This document shows positions 1 to 14,881 of a DNA stretch of 64,000 nt, in pieces. Position 1 is the stretch's first letter. Each line of letters begins with the position of its first letter. The DNA comes from Karalla daura (taxonomy: Eukaryota; Chordata; Actinopteri; Chaetodontiformes; Leiognathidae). The notes beneath the pieces are model-generated. The model saw only the letters and a list, made by a program, of their open reading frames with translations, did not search any database and was not told the DNA's origin. The stretch is from positions 17,646,642 through 17,710,641 of the forward strand of contig CM055197.1 of NCBI GenBank assembly GCA_029224185.1, read 5' to 3'. The translations under genes and the position numbers were made by a program.

Positions 1-600
1 ACCTTTTTGTTGGGACTGGAATCGATTTTTCGATCGCCGCCGAATACGAGTTCGTCGTTCCGTATGAGGCTCCGAGGCGTCACAGAACAGTGAGATAGAG
101 GTGCTGCCGGCAGTACACTTTCTGGAAGGCAGAGATCCAAGAACACCCGAGTACCAACCTCCGTTCACGTCACGCCGACATTTCAGAGAAAACAAACACT
201 TGTTTGTATAAAAGACATGTCTATAAACAAAAAAAAACAACACACACTGCTTTCGGAATTCTTGTCGCCGTCCTACATTATCGTGTCGGATCTTAATACT
301 AATACAATGTCCGGTGCTTTGCACTCCTGCGGCCTCCTATACCAGCGTTACTTGCACCGCACATGGAAATGTGTCGAGTACAACGTCATTTACAGTCAGA
401 GTCAACAAGACGGTATGGCGATGAGAACGGATGAGAGCGGTTCGTGGTCGCCATGACTATCCAGGACGCTCGGCCCCTGGGAGCTACCCATCTACACACG
501 AAACATTCACCTCCCTTCACTCAAACACCATCTTTGACTGAAATTGGTCCTTGAAGTCTCCATGGAGTTCAGTGAAAAGGCGGCAGGGAGAGTCACAGGG

Positions 601-638
601 TGGGGGGGGGGCCGGGGGGCTGGGGGGGGGGTGGGGGC
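601..638. other. G-run tract just 3' of the RIPK1 stop
   Basis: Several runs of six to ten G on the plus strand, which become C-runs in the RIPK1 transcript. The tract begins only a few bases after the RIPK1 stop codon. Plus-strand DNA of this kind can form a G-quadruplex; in RNA the C-runs could bind poly(C)-binding proteins. Both roles are inference. The rest of 1-600 is presumably RIPK1 3' UTR and flank. I see no AATAAA on the minus strand there and no other gene. Confidence 0.6.
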
Positions 639-645
639 CCTGCGT

Positions 646-4635
<3,990 letters not shown>

Positions 4636-4639
4636 CGTC

Positions 4640-4990
4640 CCTGTCCACAAAAATCACCGGAAGCAGCAAACGGACGGAGACAAGAGCCCGTCAAAGCAGC
4701 GTACTGTCCAGTCCCAAAAAAAAACCGAGGATGAACCGGGCAGGAAAGCTGAATGACTTCCCCGCGGCTGGAGGATGTTAGCTTCGCGTCTCCACAAAGT
4801 TTCGACAGCGCGACAAACTTCAGCCTCGTAACTTTAACAACACCCGGAGGCCGACCGGACACGACCTTAGACTGTTGTCTGTCGGTACCAACAACACACG
4901 CTCGCCAGAAAAGCGTGTGCAGCCTCGGCAGAGCAGTTTATTTATTTGCAGTTCCGGGGTTTCCTCGGTGGCCCAGGGTTTAAAAACGAA
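4640..4990 (-). promoter_or_regulatory. Probable RIPK1 5' UTR and promoter region
   Basis: This stretch lies directly upstream of the RIPK1 start codon and is richer in CpG than the AT-rich DNA beyond 5000. A possible splice acceptor (TTTTTGTGGACAG) sits about 5 nt upstream of the ATG, so a non-coding first exon may lie between about 4660 and 4950. No TATA box is obvious. The assignment rests on position and composition only. Confidence 0.35.
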
Positions 4991-5179
4991 AGCATTTAGA
5001 CGCAAGTGACGTAAAAACTACAACCAGCCTCGACCAGTTGAACACAGAGAAACATTTATCGACTAGTATGGCCTGATTTTGTCCAAAACATTAATATTCG
5101 AGAAATACTAATTACGTAATTTGATATGAACTTCTAACTCATTGACTTATTTCGGATGCTTGTAGCTGGTGGTGCAATC

Positions 5180-5287
5180 TTCTATTATTGAGTCCATTTG
5201 ATGGATTATCCCAAAAGTTTGCACACACACACATACACACACATACACACACATACACACACACACACACACATACACACACATACA

Positions 5288-5330
<43 letters not shown>

Positions 5331-5573
5331 CCGCCAGAGGATAAATCTGATTAATCCCCAAGCTCCCCTAACTTTTTCTCTTGCATCCAATCGAGCATCT
5401 CATCGTCTAGCAAATAGATTTAACAAATGTTTGTATGAGACATTAACGTTCCTATGGCGAATCCTGAGAAGTTGTGGCAAGAAACTTAAAACAAATTTCA
5501 AATACTAAAACTAGATGATGAATGATTTCAAAATCCATACATCCATACAAGTTTCCTTCTTTATCCCTGACAC

Positions 5574-5580
<7 letters not shown>
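5180..5580 (+). repeat. Dispersed repeat, copy A, with embedded (CA)n
   Basis: The sequence around TCCATTTGATGGATTATC, an embedded CA/CATA microsatellite (5221-5329), and the following 240 bp recur in inverted orientation at 28185-28500. The shared part includes GCCGCCAGAGGAT, CCAAGCTCCCCTAACTTTTT and CTAGATGATGAATGATTT, with long base-for-base agreement. It is therefore a repeat family with an internal microsatellite. No coding capacity is seen and the family is not recognised. Confidence 0.85.
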
Positions 5581-5672
<92 letters not shown>

Positions 5673-5685
5673 TACATATATATAT
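5577..5685. repeat. Compound (CT)n-(TA)n-(CA)n microsatellite
   Basis: About 54 bp of CT, then about 30 bp of TA, then short CACA/CATA/TATA runs, directly abutting repeat copy A. In copy B a GA/CT tract lies at the matching end, after about 30 bp of extra sequence. Confidence 0.95.
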
Positions 5686-5689
5686 CCTC

Positions 5690-8080
5690 CGGCATAGGTA
5701 GGTCGTTTTCGATCTTGTGCTCCACCAGGGGTTTAAGCACTCTTAGTCTGACCCGTCACCTAGGCTCTTTACCACAGGAGACCCTTCCAGGGCCACACTG
5801 CTGCAGACTACCTAGTTCACTGGATCACTGAGCAAGTGTTCTTTGTGGGGAGCACTGTCCTGCATATTTAGATGTTCCCTGCTCCAATGCACCAATACAC
5901 CTGATTCAAATGAGACTCGTCTTTGTGTCTCGTGGCTTCTTCTCCATCATGCAGCTTCTCTCAACTTTACCGCACAGAATTTTGGCATAACTCTTTGGTT
6001 TTGGCCTGAAAGAAATGAAATGTCCTTTCTGGGCTTCTTTTTTGTGGGTTAAGGCCTCATTCTCATTGTCAGAGAACTTGATTTTGTTGAACACTGTCTC
6101 CATGTTTTCGAATAGGTCATCTTTCCGTTCACGCAGTTCACTACTGCAGAATTCATTTCACTCGGTTGTCTGAGTGCGCCTTGTTGCTCCTGACTCATTT
6201 TGGACAACTTTTTTGTCAGTGCTCTTTTGTCAATACTCCTTTGTCAGTACAGATGCCTGTACTGTTTTACAGATGTATTACAGTGATTTGAATAGAGCAC
6301 AAATTCCTCTCTATAGTTAGGCTTTCTCAGTCTACTTTGCTTACTTTCTCTTACTGTCTCTTATGTTATCTCTTATCTCTTATTTGCTCTTCTGGGGCAC
6401 AAACTGAGTACCATAACTGAGTAAACTGAGCTGACTAATGAGAAGTGGAGAAGAATCCAAATTCATTGTTGGTTGATTTAAAAAAAAAGCAGAGCATATC
6501 TTTCAAAATTATGTTGGTGACCAACTCGGAGAGGGCACATCCTTTCACGGCTGAGACCCATAGCCTCAGACATGGAGGTGCTGATTCGTATCTCATTCAC
6601 CTTTATTTTGTGTGCGTGTGTTGGCACGGCAGGCGAAATCTTTTCTTTTTTTGTAGCAATGTCGCCCTCTACTAGTGTACTGACATACTGCACTATGATG
6701 TGCTGGATGTGCTAGATGATGATGATGATGTGCTAGATGTGCTGGTCAAAATGTATTTTATGGTCTTTCTGACTTACGGTCTCCTGGTTCTCTTTAACCT
6801 CCTCTTTAACTTTACCAACCGCCACACATCGGCCATTAATCAGACTCATGCTTTGACTGTTCACGATTGTCACAACAACGATCCAGCGAAAGACAAAGCT
6901 AATAGACTTCATTGATAAAACACATGTAAATGTGAAACTAGCATGGGAAACCACCTGAATTGTAGCCTCCGACAGTGTAGGCGTTGTATGACATGACAAG
7001 TCCTACATTTTGGGCAGCCTATCTGCAAACACCTACACTATAAATTCCTCCTTTTGCACGCTGAAACCACAACAAAGCAGAATCATATTTACCTGTCTTG
7101 TTGCATCTTGGTTTTCTGGTTTAGTTTTTTTCTCCCTTTCTCTGTTATACACCTTTGCTGCTGGTAAACGTCAGGACATTTTTGCAAACTTTCCAGGGGT
7201 GACATCACTGATTGCTTTAACTGAATACCGGCAAAACAATGAATAGAACTGTCCGTTTCCCATCAACTGCTGCATTTGTGTGAGTAAAAATTAGGTGGGC
7301 AGCCTTGTTTTAAAAGAGGGACTGTTGTCAGTGAGGTCTGACAAAAATGGTTTACAAATAACACAAACCTTGGATACAGGTGAAACCATCTCCACACCCT
7401 CAACCACCTTCACCACTCACAACACCAGCTATTCCATATATTCAGCGATGAGTTTTAAACCAACGGTGGCAAGAATAATGGCACTACTTCAACAGAAGAC
7501 CACGGCGGCATGAATAAGTTGCCCCATTCCCCATTCTCTGCTGTCTGTGGGTCACACATTGCCCCACGCAGAACAACAACAGATCCTCAGGAAGTGGCAC
7601 CTGCGGTGTGAATGTCCCACCAATGTGGGGCAGCGGTAGCAGGGCTTCCTGTTGATGTTGTTAACAGGATGGAACTCAGCATGCAGCACTTTCTTCATCT
7701 TTTTGCCTCTGAAGCTCACTGTATGTGTCACTACACCTGTCCCTGACTTGCTCTGGGATGCTGGGAACAGGGGGCTGACTGTTGAAATGGCCCATGATCT
7801 AAATCATTCATTGGCAACAGGTAGCGCCCTTGAGGTCTGACAAGCTTCTCAAATGCAGAAGTGGAAGCAGAGGTGTCACTAGTGCAGATGCATCTATACC
7901 CTAACCCATTCTCTCTGTGTGAAGCCTGGTCAGCATAAATTCACAAGTTTTATCAGTGGCAGGATGAAAATAGATCACTGGTTTTGGTGCATTTATTGAA
8001 CTAGCATAATTGTCTCCACCCATCAAGTTTTGTACCCAACAATGTTTTGGGGGTCGGCTAGTGCCCATTCTCCAATGTGC
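5690..8080. other. Gene-free interval between RIPK1 and DUSP22
   Basis: No convincing exon. ORFs are short and without recognisable domains. The segment at 5700-5930 and the more GC-balanced segment at 7500-7800 have the look of decayed mobile-element sequence, but I could not assign a family. The interval separates two divergently transcribed genes. Confidence 0.4.
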
Positions 8081-8084
8081 ATAT

Positions 8085-8335
8085 GACAAAGGCAAGGAGA
8101 ACACCCTGGACAGGTCACCCTCGCACATGGGGACAATTTCTTGTCTTCAGTAGGCCTAAACATGCATGTTTTTTTTGTTTTGTTTTTGTCTTTTTTTTTA
8201 ACTGTGGGAGGAAACCAAGGAACCTGGAGAAAACTTATGCACTCGAGGAAATGCAAAGTGCACTCAGAAATTTACTCTGACAGGGATTTGACCCTTCTTG
8301 CTGTGAGACACCATTACAGCGCACTGATTTCTTGA
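8085..8335 (+). repeat. Common fish-type interspersed repeat, copy 1
   Basis: Contains the family landmarks: CACCCTGGACAGGTCACC, then ACTGTGGGAGGAAACCAAGG, CCTGGAGAAAAC, and the end landmark CTTCTTGCTGTGAGACACCA. The same order of landmarks recurs in at least nine other places in the window, in both orientations. It resembles a short non-autonomous retroposon common in teleost genomes; no family name is claimed. Confidence 0.8.
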
Positions 8336-8419
8336 TCACCTGAAATCTTCTTTGTGAGAACAAAGAAAATTTCAAACTTCTTTCAATATTTGTTTGTGTT
8401 TTCAATCCTTGGGGCAGAA

Positions 8420-8510
8420 ATTTGATATGAATATCACATATCACATTTCCCCAGAAATTTGATATGTGATATCACATATGTCAATTTGTCAAATGACATA
8501 TGTCAACTTT
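8420..8510. repeat. Cluster of short palindromes
   Basis: Overlapping variants of GATATGTGATATCACATAT and TGACATATGTCA are packed into about 90 bp. They include an 18-bp perfect palindrome (8462-8479) and a 12-bp one (8494-8505). Function unknown. Confidence 0.7.
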
Positions 8511-8949
8511 AAAACATACATGAAATTGATGACTTCATCATTTTTACTTTCAAAAACATACTGTACATATTATATTCATCCAATTCCTTAACCTTAATCA
8601 CCTCTACTGATATTTTATGATATTTTATGATTTCACCAACCCTTTATTTCAAAATGTATCAAAACTAGCAGAGCAGCCAAAAGCGCTGTACAAGAACACA
8701 GCAGTAAGAAAACACATTGATAAACAAACATAAAAAAAGAAAATAAAATGAAATAAAACAATACATCAGTGTTGCAGCAGCACTATTGCAAAGTCCATCT
8801 CACTATGTGCACAGAAAAGGAAATCAGCCCAACCTGAATTTACAAAATAAGCAATGAATGAAATTTGTTTTCATCTGTCCGACAGTGCAGCCATCTGCTA
8901 TTCTCCTTGCTATCATCTGTCTCTCTATGGTCCCACACCTGCATCGTCT

Positions 8950-9167
8950 CCACCACCTCTGCTCTCCTCCTACCACTTGTACTCCAACTCCCAGCATGCA
9001 CCGCGGGCAGCTCGGCCAGCAGCTACGTCTGGACGAGGAGCTGCATCGTCTTTGCCCCTGCAGCACAGCGGCACCGGGAAGCCGTCGATCAGTGGATCTT
9101 CTCCCAGTGCGAGGAGCGACGGGAGGCTGGGGAGCCGGTGGTCCTCTGCCGGGGGGGCCGTGTCGAC
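8950..9167 (+). promoter_or_regulatory. Probable DUSP22 5' UTR and promoter region
   Basis: A GC-rich, CpG-containing block directly upstream of the DUSP22 ATG, in contrast to the AT-rich DNA before 8900. It contains an upstream ATG (8996) in another frame whose ORF runs past the DUSP22 start, so it could act as an overlapping uORF if transcription starts before it. The transcription start is not visible. Confidence 0.4.
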
Positions 9168-10676
9168 ATGGGGAACGGCATCAACAAGGTAAAGTCCTCA
9201 TCTGTTGCTCCAGTTTACGTACACACTATCTCGCTCTCTCTCTCTCTCACGCACACACTGGGGGATCCAAGGAGCTCGGAGTCGGAACAGGGAGGCGACA
9301 CTGAGTTCTGCAGGGGGAAAGAAAGTGAATGGAAGGAGTGAAAAATGCATTGACGTGCAAAATGTATAATGTTCAACTTAAGATGGAAAAACGGTTTAAG
9401 ATGTGCAATTATCTCTTGATGAATTCCAGCTCAGATGTATTTAAAGTGCATGTCAAGTCATTTTACATTAAGTTCTGTTCTGCACCAAACTCTCTCAAGT
9501 CATAAACAGAGCCCTACAGGTTGGTGCACTGTAGTTTTGAGTGAGCTGGTTATTTTGAGCGTCTGTGCCATCTCACAATCCTAACGCTGCCTGCTTCAAC
9601 CTGTTAGGTCCTGCCTGACTTGTACCTGGGAAATTTCAAAGGTTCGTGGCTCTCTCCTCTTGATACATACATCCATGTGGTTCTTGCATGCACATGGCAA
9701 CAAATACTCACGCTTTTCCTTTCTTTGTTCCTTTGGGAATTTTTTTATTTTTGTGAACGTCAGATGCCAGAGACAGGGAGCAGTTAGCCAGGAACAACAT
9801 CACACACATCCTGTCCATTCACGACAGTGCGGCGCCCATCCTCCAGGTGAGTGGGTCTATCTCTGTCCACACCCCTCCTACGCACATACACACACTGACA
9901 CCTGCACCTGACACCCCGGCTCTCAAGAGCTTCTCAGATTCTTCATTAATCTTTGAGCAGACAGATGAGCCTAAGCGGATCTGATTGGCTGGGACCTGTC
10001 CCATTAGTACACGCTGCTCGGAGACGCTGACACAGGCTGTGAACCGGTCTGTCAGGCTGTTCAGGAAGAAGCTGCCCGGAGTGAATAAACAATAAGTAGT
10101 CTTCCTCATGTGACTGTGCTGGAGCATAGTGAACAACAGTTGGTTAGGTCAGTGTGCTGAGCCGAGTGCTTGTGTGGGATTTACCGTAGGCGGTTGTTCT
10201 TGCTCCGGCCAGCATGGACAGTGCATTCTCATCTCATTATTCTTTTTCCTATGATATTGATTTAAGTGTCAAGTTTTCCTCTAGCTGCAGCCTCTGTTTT
10301 AAAAAAAAGCCTTTACCTGCTCACATAGCCTACTACCATTTACATTACTTAATATTTATGACATGAAACTGTCACTTTTATCCAAATTGACTTACATAGA
10401 TAAAAAGATAGATTGAAAAAAGCATTCAGGCTCATCAAATGGTAACATTTGGTTAAGAGGGTGTAGAAGACAGGAGAGGGAAGAGTAGAGCCGTTCTAGA
10501 CTAGTGCAAGTTAGGAGAGGAGATGCTCTTTGAAGAAATGGATCTTCTTGGAAGGGAAGGTCTTCTTGGAAGTGAAAAAAATGCATTCCCCATCACACAC
10601 ACACATGTACACACACACGTACACACACACACACACACCCACACACACACACACACACACACACAAACTCACACAC

Positions 10677-10710
<34 letters not shown>

Positions 10711-13185
10711 ACGTGAAACCTGATGCATAGTGGTATTTATCACCTGATTGATTGGAGTTTAATGCAGTGCTGTAACTACTGACTGACAGACATCAATCTC
10801 ACCCTCTCCTTTGTGTCTCAGGAGATGACCTATCTGTGCATTTCAGCTGCTGACCTGCCCACACAAAACCTGTAAGTAGCGGGACGTGCAGCACAGCAGC
10901 GTGGCACAGAACAATGAACGACTGAGGCAGAGAGAGAGAGAGAGCAAGAGAGAGAGAGAGAGAGAGAGACATCTACATCCATTTAAGGCTACGGCATGTG
11001 GGCGTCTGGGGTTCATTTTCATCGAGCTAACGTGTAAATGATACAGTTTTCACAAGCACAGCTGCAAGCTCATTGTCTGCCTAGATCGCAGTAATTAAGG
11101 TGGATTCAGGCGTTGCTGAAAGTGTGTCTCATGTAACGCCTCAGGTAGACCCACGCCGAAGCACACATTTTCCGTGGCTGAATACACATATCGGGTGGTC
11201 TTTTAGCAGGAAGGAAGTCTTACAGCTCTGTTTTGCAGGTATAGCACTAAGGCTCTGCCTTGCATCTATTTATATGATCCCCTTGACCCCATCCACCCTC
11301 ACATGTGCATGCACTTGTGCCGACACACGCACACACCCATACACCCACGCACCCATGCAAAGGCCTCTGTTACTCTCTTGGTGTGTGTCCTGGTAGTATC
11401 TCGTGCTCACATTGCACGTAATACGCATTTTCTGATACACGACACCGACTCTCTCAAACCTGAGATGATCACTCCCCCGTCCTGATCTGTTTCAGGATAA
11501 GAAATGAAAAAAAAAAGTTTTGACAAGTCAGGTGTAAAAACATGCACATGACAAGAATGAGGGGGGAGAAAGAGCTCAACCCCTCGCATGTGCGCAAGCC
11601 AAACGCTTTTAAATGCATGCAGCGTTGGTGACGGCAAAATAACAGCACGTACTCAAAGTGTTGCTGTGTTTAATGTGGTTGTAGCATATTGTAACAGGTT
11701 GTTATTTTTTCTGTGCTCACACAGGACCCAGCACTTTAAAGAAAGTATAATGTTCATGCACCAGTCCCGCCTGAAAGGAGAAGGCTGCCTCGTTCACTGG
11801 TGAGAGATAAACTGCCGGGTGTATGGAGGTTGCAACCAAAGAAGCTTAACCCCAGTTGATTTCTCTCCCCTTATCTTCTAAAACAGTTGTATAAATATTG
11901 ATCGTGACAGTTCATGCAGGGCTGGGGAGGAGAAAAAATAAAGAAAAGAAAAAACTGAGACCAGCCAAGTTCACAAGTGAACCCATGTGCAACTGCTGTA
12001 GAGAAGAGATTAAATGATAAGCAAACGGCCTATTCTTGAACTTCCCAAAAACAGCGTACAGTAACACAATACAGTCACATTGTGTGTGCAGAGGGGGTAG
12101 CTGACCATATGTTCACAGAAGGGAAAGTTATATTTGGTTTGACACAGGGTCTTCTCAGAAATACAGGGGAACAAGGGGCTATTTATAAAATCTGCACTGC
12201 AGATTTTAGGTGTCTTTGCTACACTTCTTAACCAAAGAGATTGATTGAATGTGAATAAATGAGTGTGACTTTGGGTTTCTGTGTTGTGTTCCCTCACATG
12301 TTACTCCCTATCCACATGTCACTGTCTGTTCTCTGGTTGTTATTCCCTGGGCTGTCACCTACTGTACATGTAATATGATATTCTTCCCTGTCGACAAGAA
12401 CCTCTAATTAGCCTATGGCCTGTGTCCTTCCATGTCTTATTACAGCAGCGGTTTGAGTTTGAAAGAGTTTGTACCCTCTCAAACCACTTTAATCTAAGCA
12501 AAAAAACAAAACAAAAAACACAATGCCATTTTGTGACGCATTCACGCCCCGCTGCCTCAGCACTGCAGCTCCAGTTGTGGTCACATGTTTGAACACACCA
12601 GAATGAGAATGATCACGCATAGATAGGGCGTTTGCACGACACATCGTCCTGGTTTCTCGCAGAGAACATCTAGGTTCCTTGAAACCGCGATGAAGGCTTT
12701 TGTGCATTCCTGAAAACGGACGTCCACGCTCGCTGATGTTTGAACATGGTCCCCTTGCAGTCTGGCAGGTGTGTCCCGCAGCGTCACCCTGGTGGTGGCT
12801 TACATCATGACGGTGACCGGCCTGGGCTGGCAGGACGCGCTGGCTGCCATCAAAGTGGTCCGGCCCTGCGCCGGACCCAACCTCGGCTTCCAGCGGCAGC
12901 TCCAGGAGTTTGAGGCCACCCAGGCAGATCAGGTAAGTTGCTAGGAGAGGGCGTGGGCACATACTGTATTGCTGTTTTGTTCTCTTATGTAAGTCACTGG
13001 ATAAAATGACTAATTTTCCACAACCCTTAACCTCTGCTCTTGTCTCGTAGTTCAGAAAATGGCTACAGGTGGAGTACAAAGATAACCCCTTCAATGATGA
13101 GGCTGACATCCGTGAACTGCTCATCAGGGGATCTAAAGCAAACGGTGAGCAGCTTAAAAAACAGACCCCACCTGGAGGCATCTGA
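9168..13185 (+). CDS. dusp22: Dual-specificity phosphatase 22 (JSP1/JKAP), complete
   Basis: Seven coding exons: 9168-9188, 9608-9641, 9764-9846, 10822-10871, 11725-11799, 12761-12932, 13051-13185. Frame is kept at every junction, giving 570 nt (189 aa; human forms are 184 and 205). The N-terminus MGNGINK is a myristoylation-type signal and fills the whole first coding exon. The catalytic loop HCLAGVSR has nucleophile C88 and R94, with the likely general acid D57. The protein is a small atypical dual-specificity phosphatase without a MAP-kinase docking domain. In mammals it modulates JNK signalling and restrains Lck in T cells. A good donor (G|GTGAGC) at 13144 inside the last exon means another C-terminal exon is possible; the model used reads through to TGA at 13183. 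The paralogue suffix (a or b) is not resolved. Confidence 0.93.
10590..10713. repeat. Imperfect (CA)n microsatellite in DUSP22 intron
   Basis: About 120 bp of CA with occasional GTAC, CCAC and CTCAC interruptions. A second low-complexity tract of (GA)n follows at 10927-10969 in the next intron. Confidence 0.9.
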
Positions 13186-13439
13186 CCAGCTCCCTTGAGA
13201 TATTTCACGGCTCAGCCTGGACGACCATAGTCTCAGTGTTCTGATCGTGTCTGCAGGTTGAATGTATATGGATCGAACATCGTGGACGTAAGCCCTGGAA
13301 GAGACCATTAATATATGCAGCACATATTCATTTTTAAACACCAATTGATGTTTTTGGTGCTGTTTCCTTTTGTTTTTTCTAATTTATGAACGTTCTGTAC
13401 TTTTGTACCGTGTCGGATTGATTTCAAATATAAATGTGA

Positions 13440-13445
13440 AATAAA
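13440..13445 (+). terminator. DUSP22 polyadenylation signal
   Basis: AATAAA 255 bp after the DUSP22 stop codon, the first canonical hexamer downstream on the plus strand. It fits a short 3' UTR. Confidence 0.7.
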
Positions 13446-13459
13446 AGGAGTGAAGCCAC

Positions 13460-14031
13460 ACGTGTTTTTTTTTCTTTGTTTCGTCTTTTTTTGGCTTAAT
13501 GTCAGCCGGTGGGCTGTCACACTGAAGGTGACAAGACGCGCTCTGCTCTGTTTGTCTTCGTTTCCGGGTTGTCTTCCTGTTTGTCGAATGTGTGAGGGAG
13601 GTCATGCATGGTGACAGCAAAAAAACACCAACATGCTCTTTTATCGTGCTGCCTTGCCCTGCAGCTGTCTTTGGAGAGTATATAGCACTAAAAGAGAATA
13701 ATTTCACTTCAGTGAGAAGGTGGTAGTCCATGGACCAAGCGTCTAGAGGTGGACTCACGCAGAGCCACTGGGGGGCAGTGGCACTTAGATTGTGGCGTCA
13801 AATAGCCAACTATATCCAACAGCGTGCGCTCCTTCTCAGATGTTTCCTCAAGTCTCGTCAACGCGTAACAGAAATGTCAAAGGGGTACTACAGAAACTTA
13901 GACTCAGCAGTTTGTTATTTCACTGGAAATTAGTCTGAAATGACAAAAACAACTTGAGGGCGATGATACGATGCTGGCACAGGGACATGTTCCGTTTCGT
14001 CCTGGTATGCCGGCGGTGTATGTGTGTGTGC

Positions 14032-14062
<31 letters not shown>

Positions 14063-14880
14063 CGCGCAGGGTGTCACAAGAGGGATTCCCCACCACAGCG
14101 CGGAGTGGGCGCAGAGTTTCACAGAAACCTGCGCTCGTCTGCTGCTCATCTCTGCAGAGGCTCCTCCCCCCTCACAAATCAAGATGTGATAACGTTTAAG
14201 GATAGGACTCCGAGAGCTTGAAAACAGATTTCAGCGGGGAGTTCACATGATCAAGGGGTAAGAGGCTGCAGCTGCAGCTCATCTCTCGATGAAATACTGC
14301 GTCTCTAGGATCAGAATGAATAAAAGCTTTATTGGAGGAGCGGTGGCTTGAGCTTGCTTGATTGCTTGGCTGATTGGTTGACTGGGTGCCCTCTTCTTGC
14401 AAGCTAAAGTGTTAGAGCTGTGTTTGCCACTAGGCTTTAATTCTGTCATTTAAACTCGAATGTAATGTGAGTTTATTCTGAAAATATTCATATCCCATCA
14501 CACATTGTGGTTGAGGTTATACTCATTAGATTTCATAGCTCAAGTGTTTCTCATGCACGCATGTGTCCTGAATGTCACAGTTCTTCTCTGAGAGAGAAAT
14601 TTGGTCAGTTACTCCCTTCAACCTCTACCCTGAAAACCTGATTTTGCAAAAATGAATGACTGAAAGTGTCAAATCGATGGCAAGATAATAACCACACAGA
14701 AGGCTTTTTTTTTTTTTAGAGCTGTTAGACTGTGCACCTGACTTTGAAAACCCATCATCTTTGTTTAAAACCAACTTTCCCGGGCTCATGTTGTGATGTC
14801 AAGTGAATCTTTTAAATCAAAATCAGACTCCTTACTGTGTCGACTGTACATAGATGTTTTATTTCATGTTGCTTTTCAGA
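13460..14880 (+). promoter_or_regulatory. DUSP22-IRF4 intergenic region; IRF4 promoter and 5' UTR expected here
   Basis: Only 1.4 kb separate the DUSP22 polyA signal from the IRF4 start codon. Mammalian IRF4 has a non-coding first exon, so exon 1 and the promoter should lie here. A possible exon-1 donor is AAGGG|GTAAGA at 14258. A (TG)n tract occupies about 14021-14065. The first coding exon begins after a TTGCTTTTCAG acceptor ending at 14879. Confidence 0.45.
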
Positions 14881-14881
14881 G

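Noticed and set aside
7500..7850. Possible decayed transposase or zinc-knuckle peptide on the minus strand
   Set aside because: Short open stretches with Cys/His occur, but they shift frame and stop often. No family motif could be placed with confidence.
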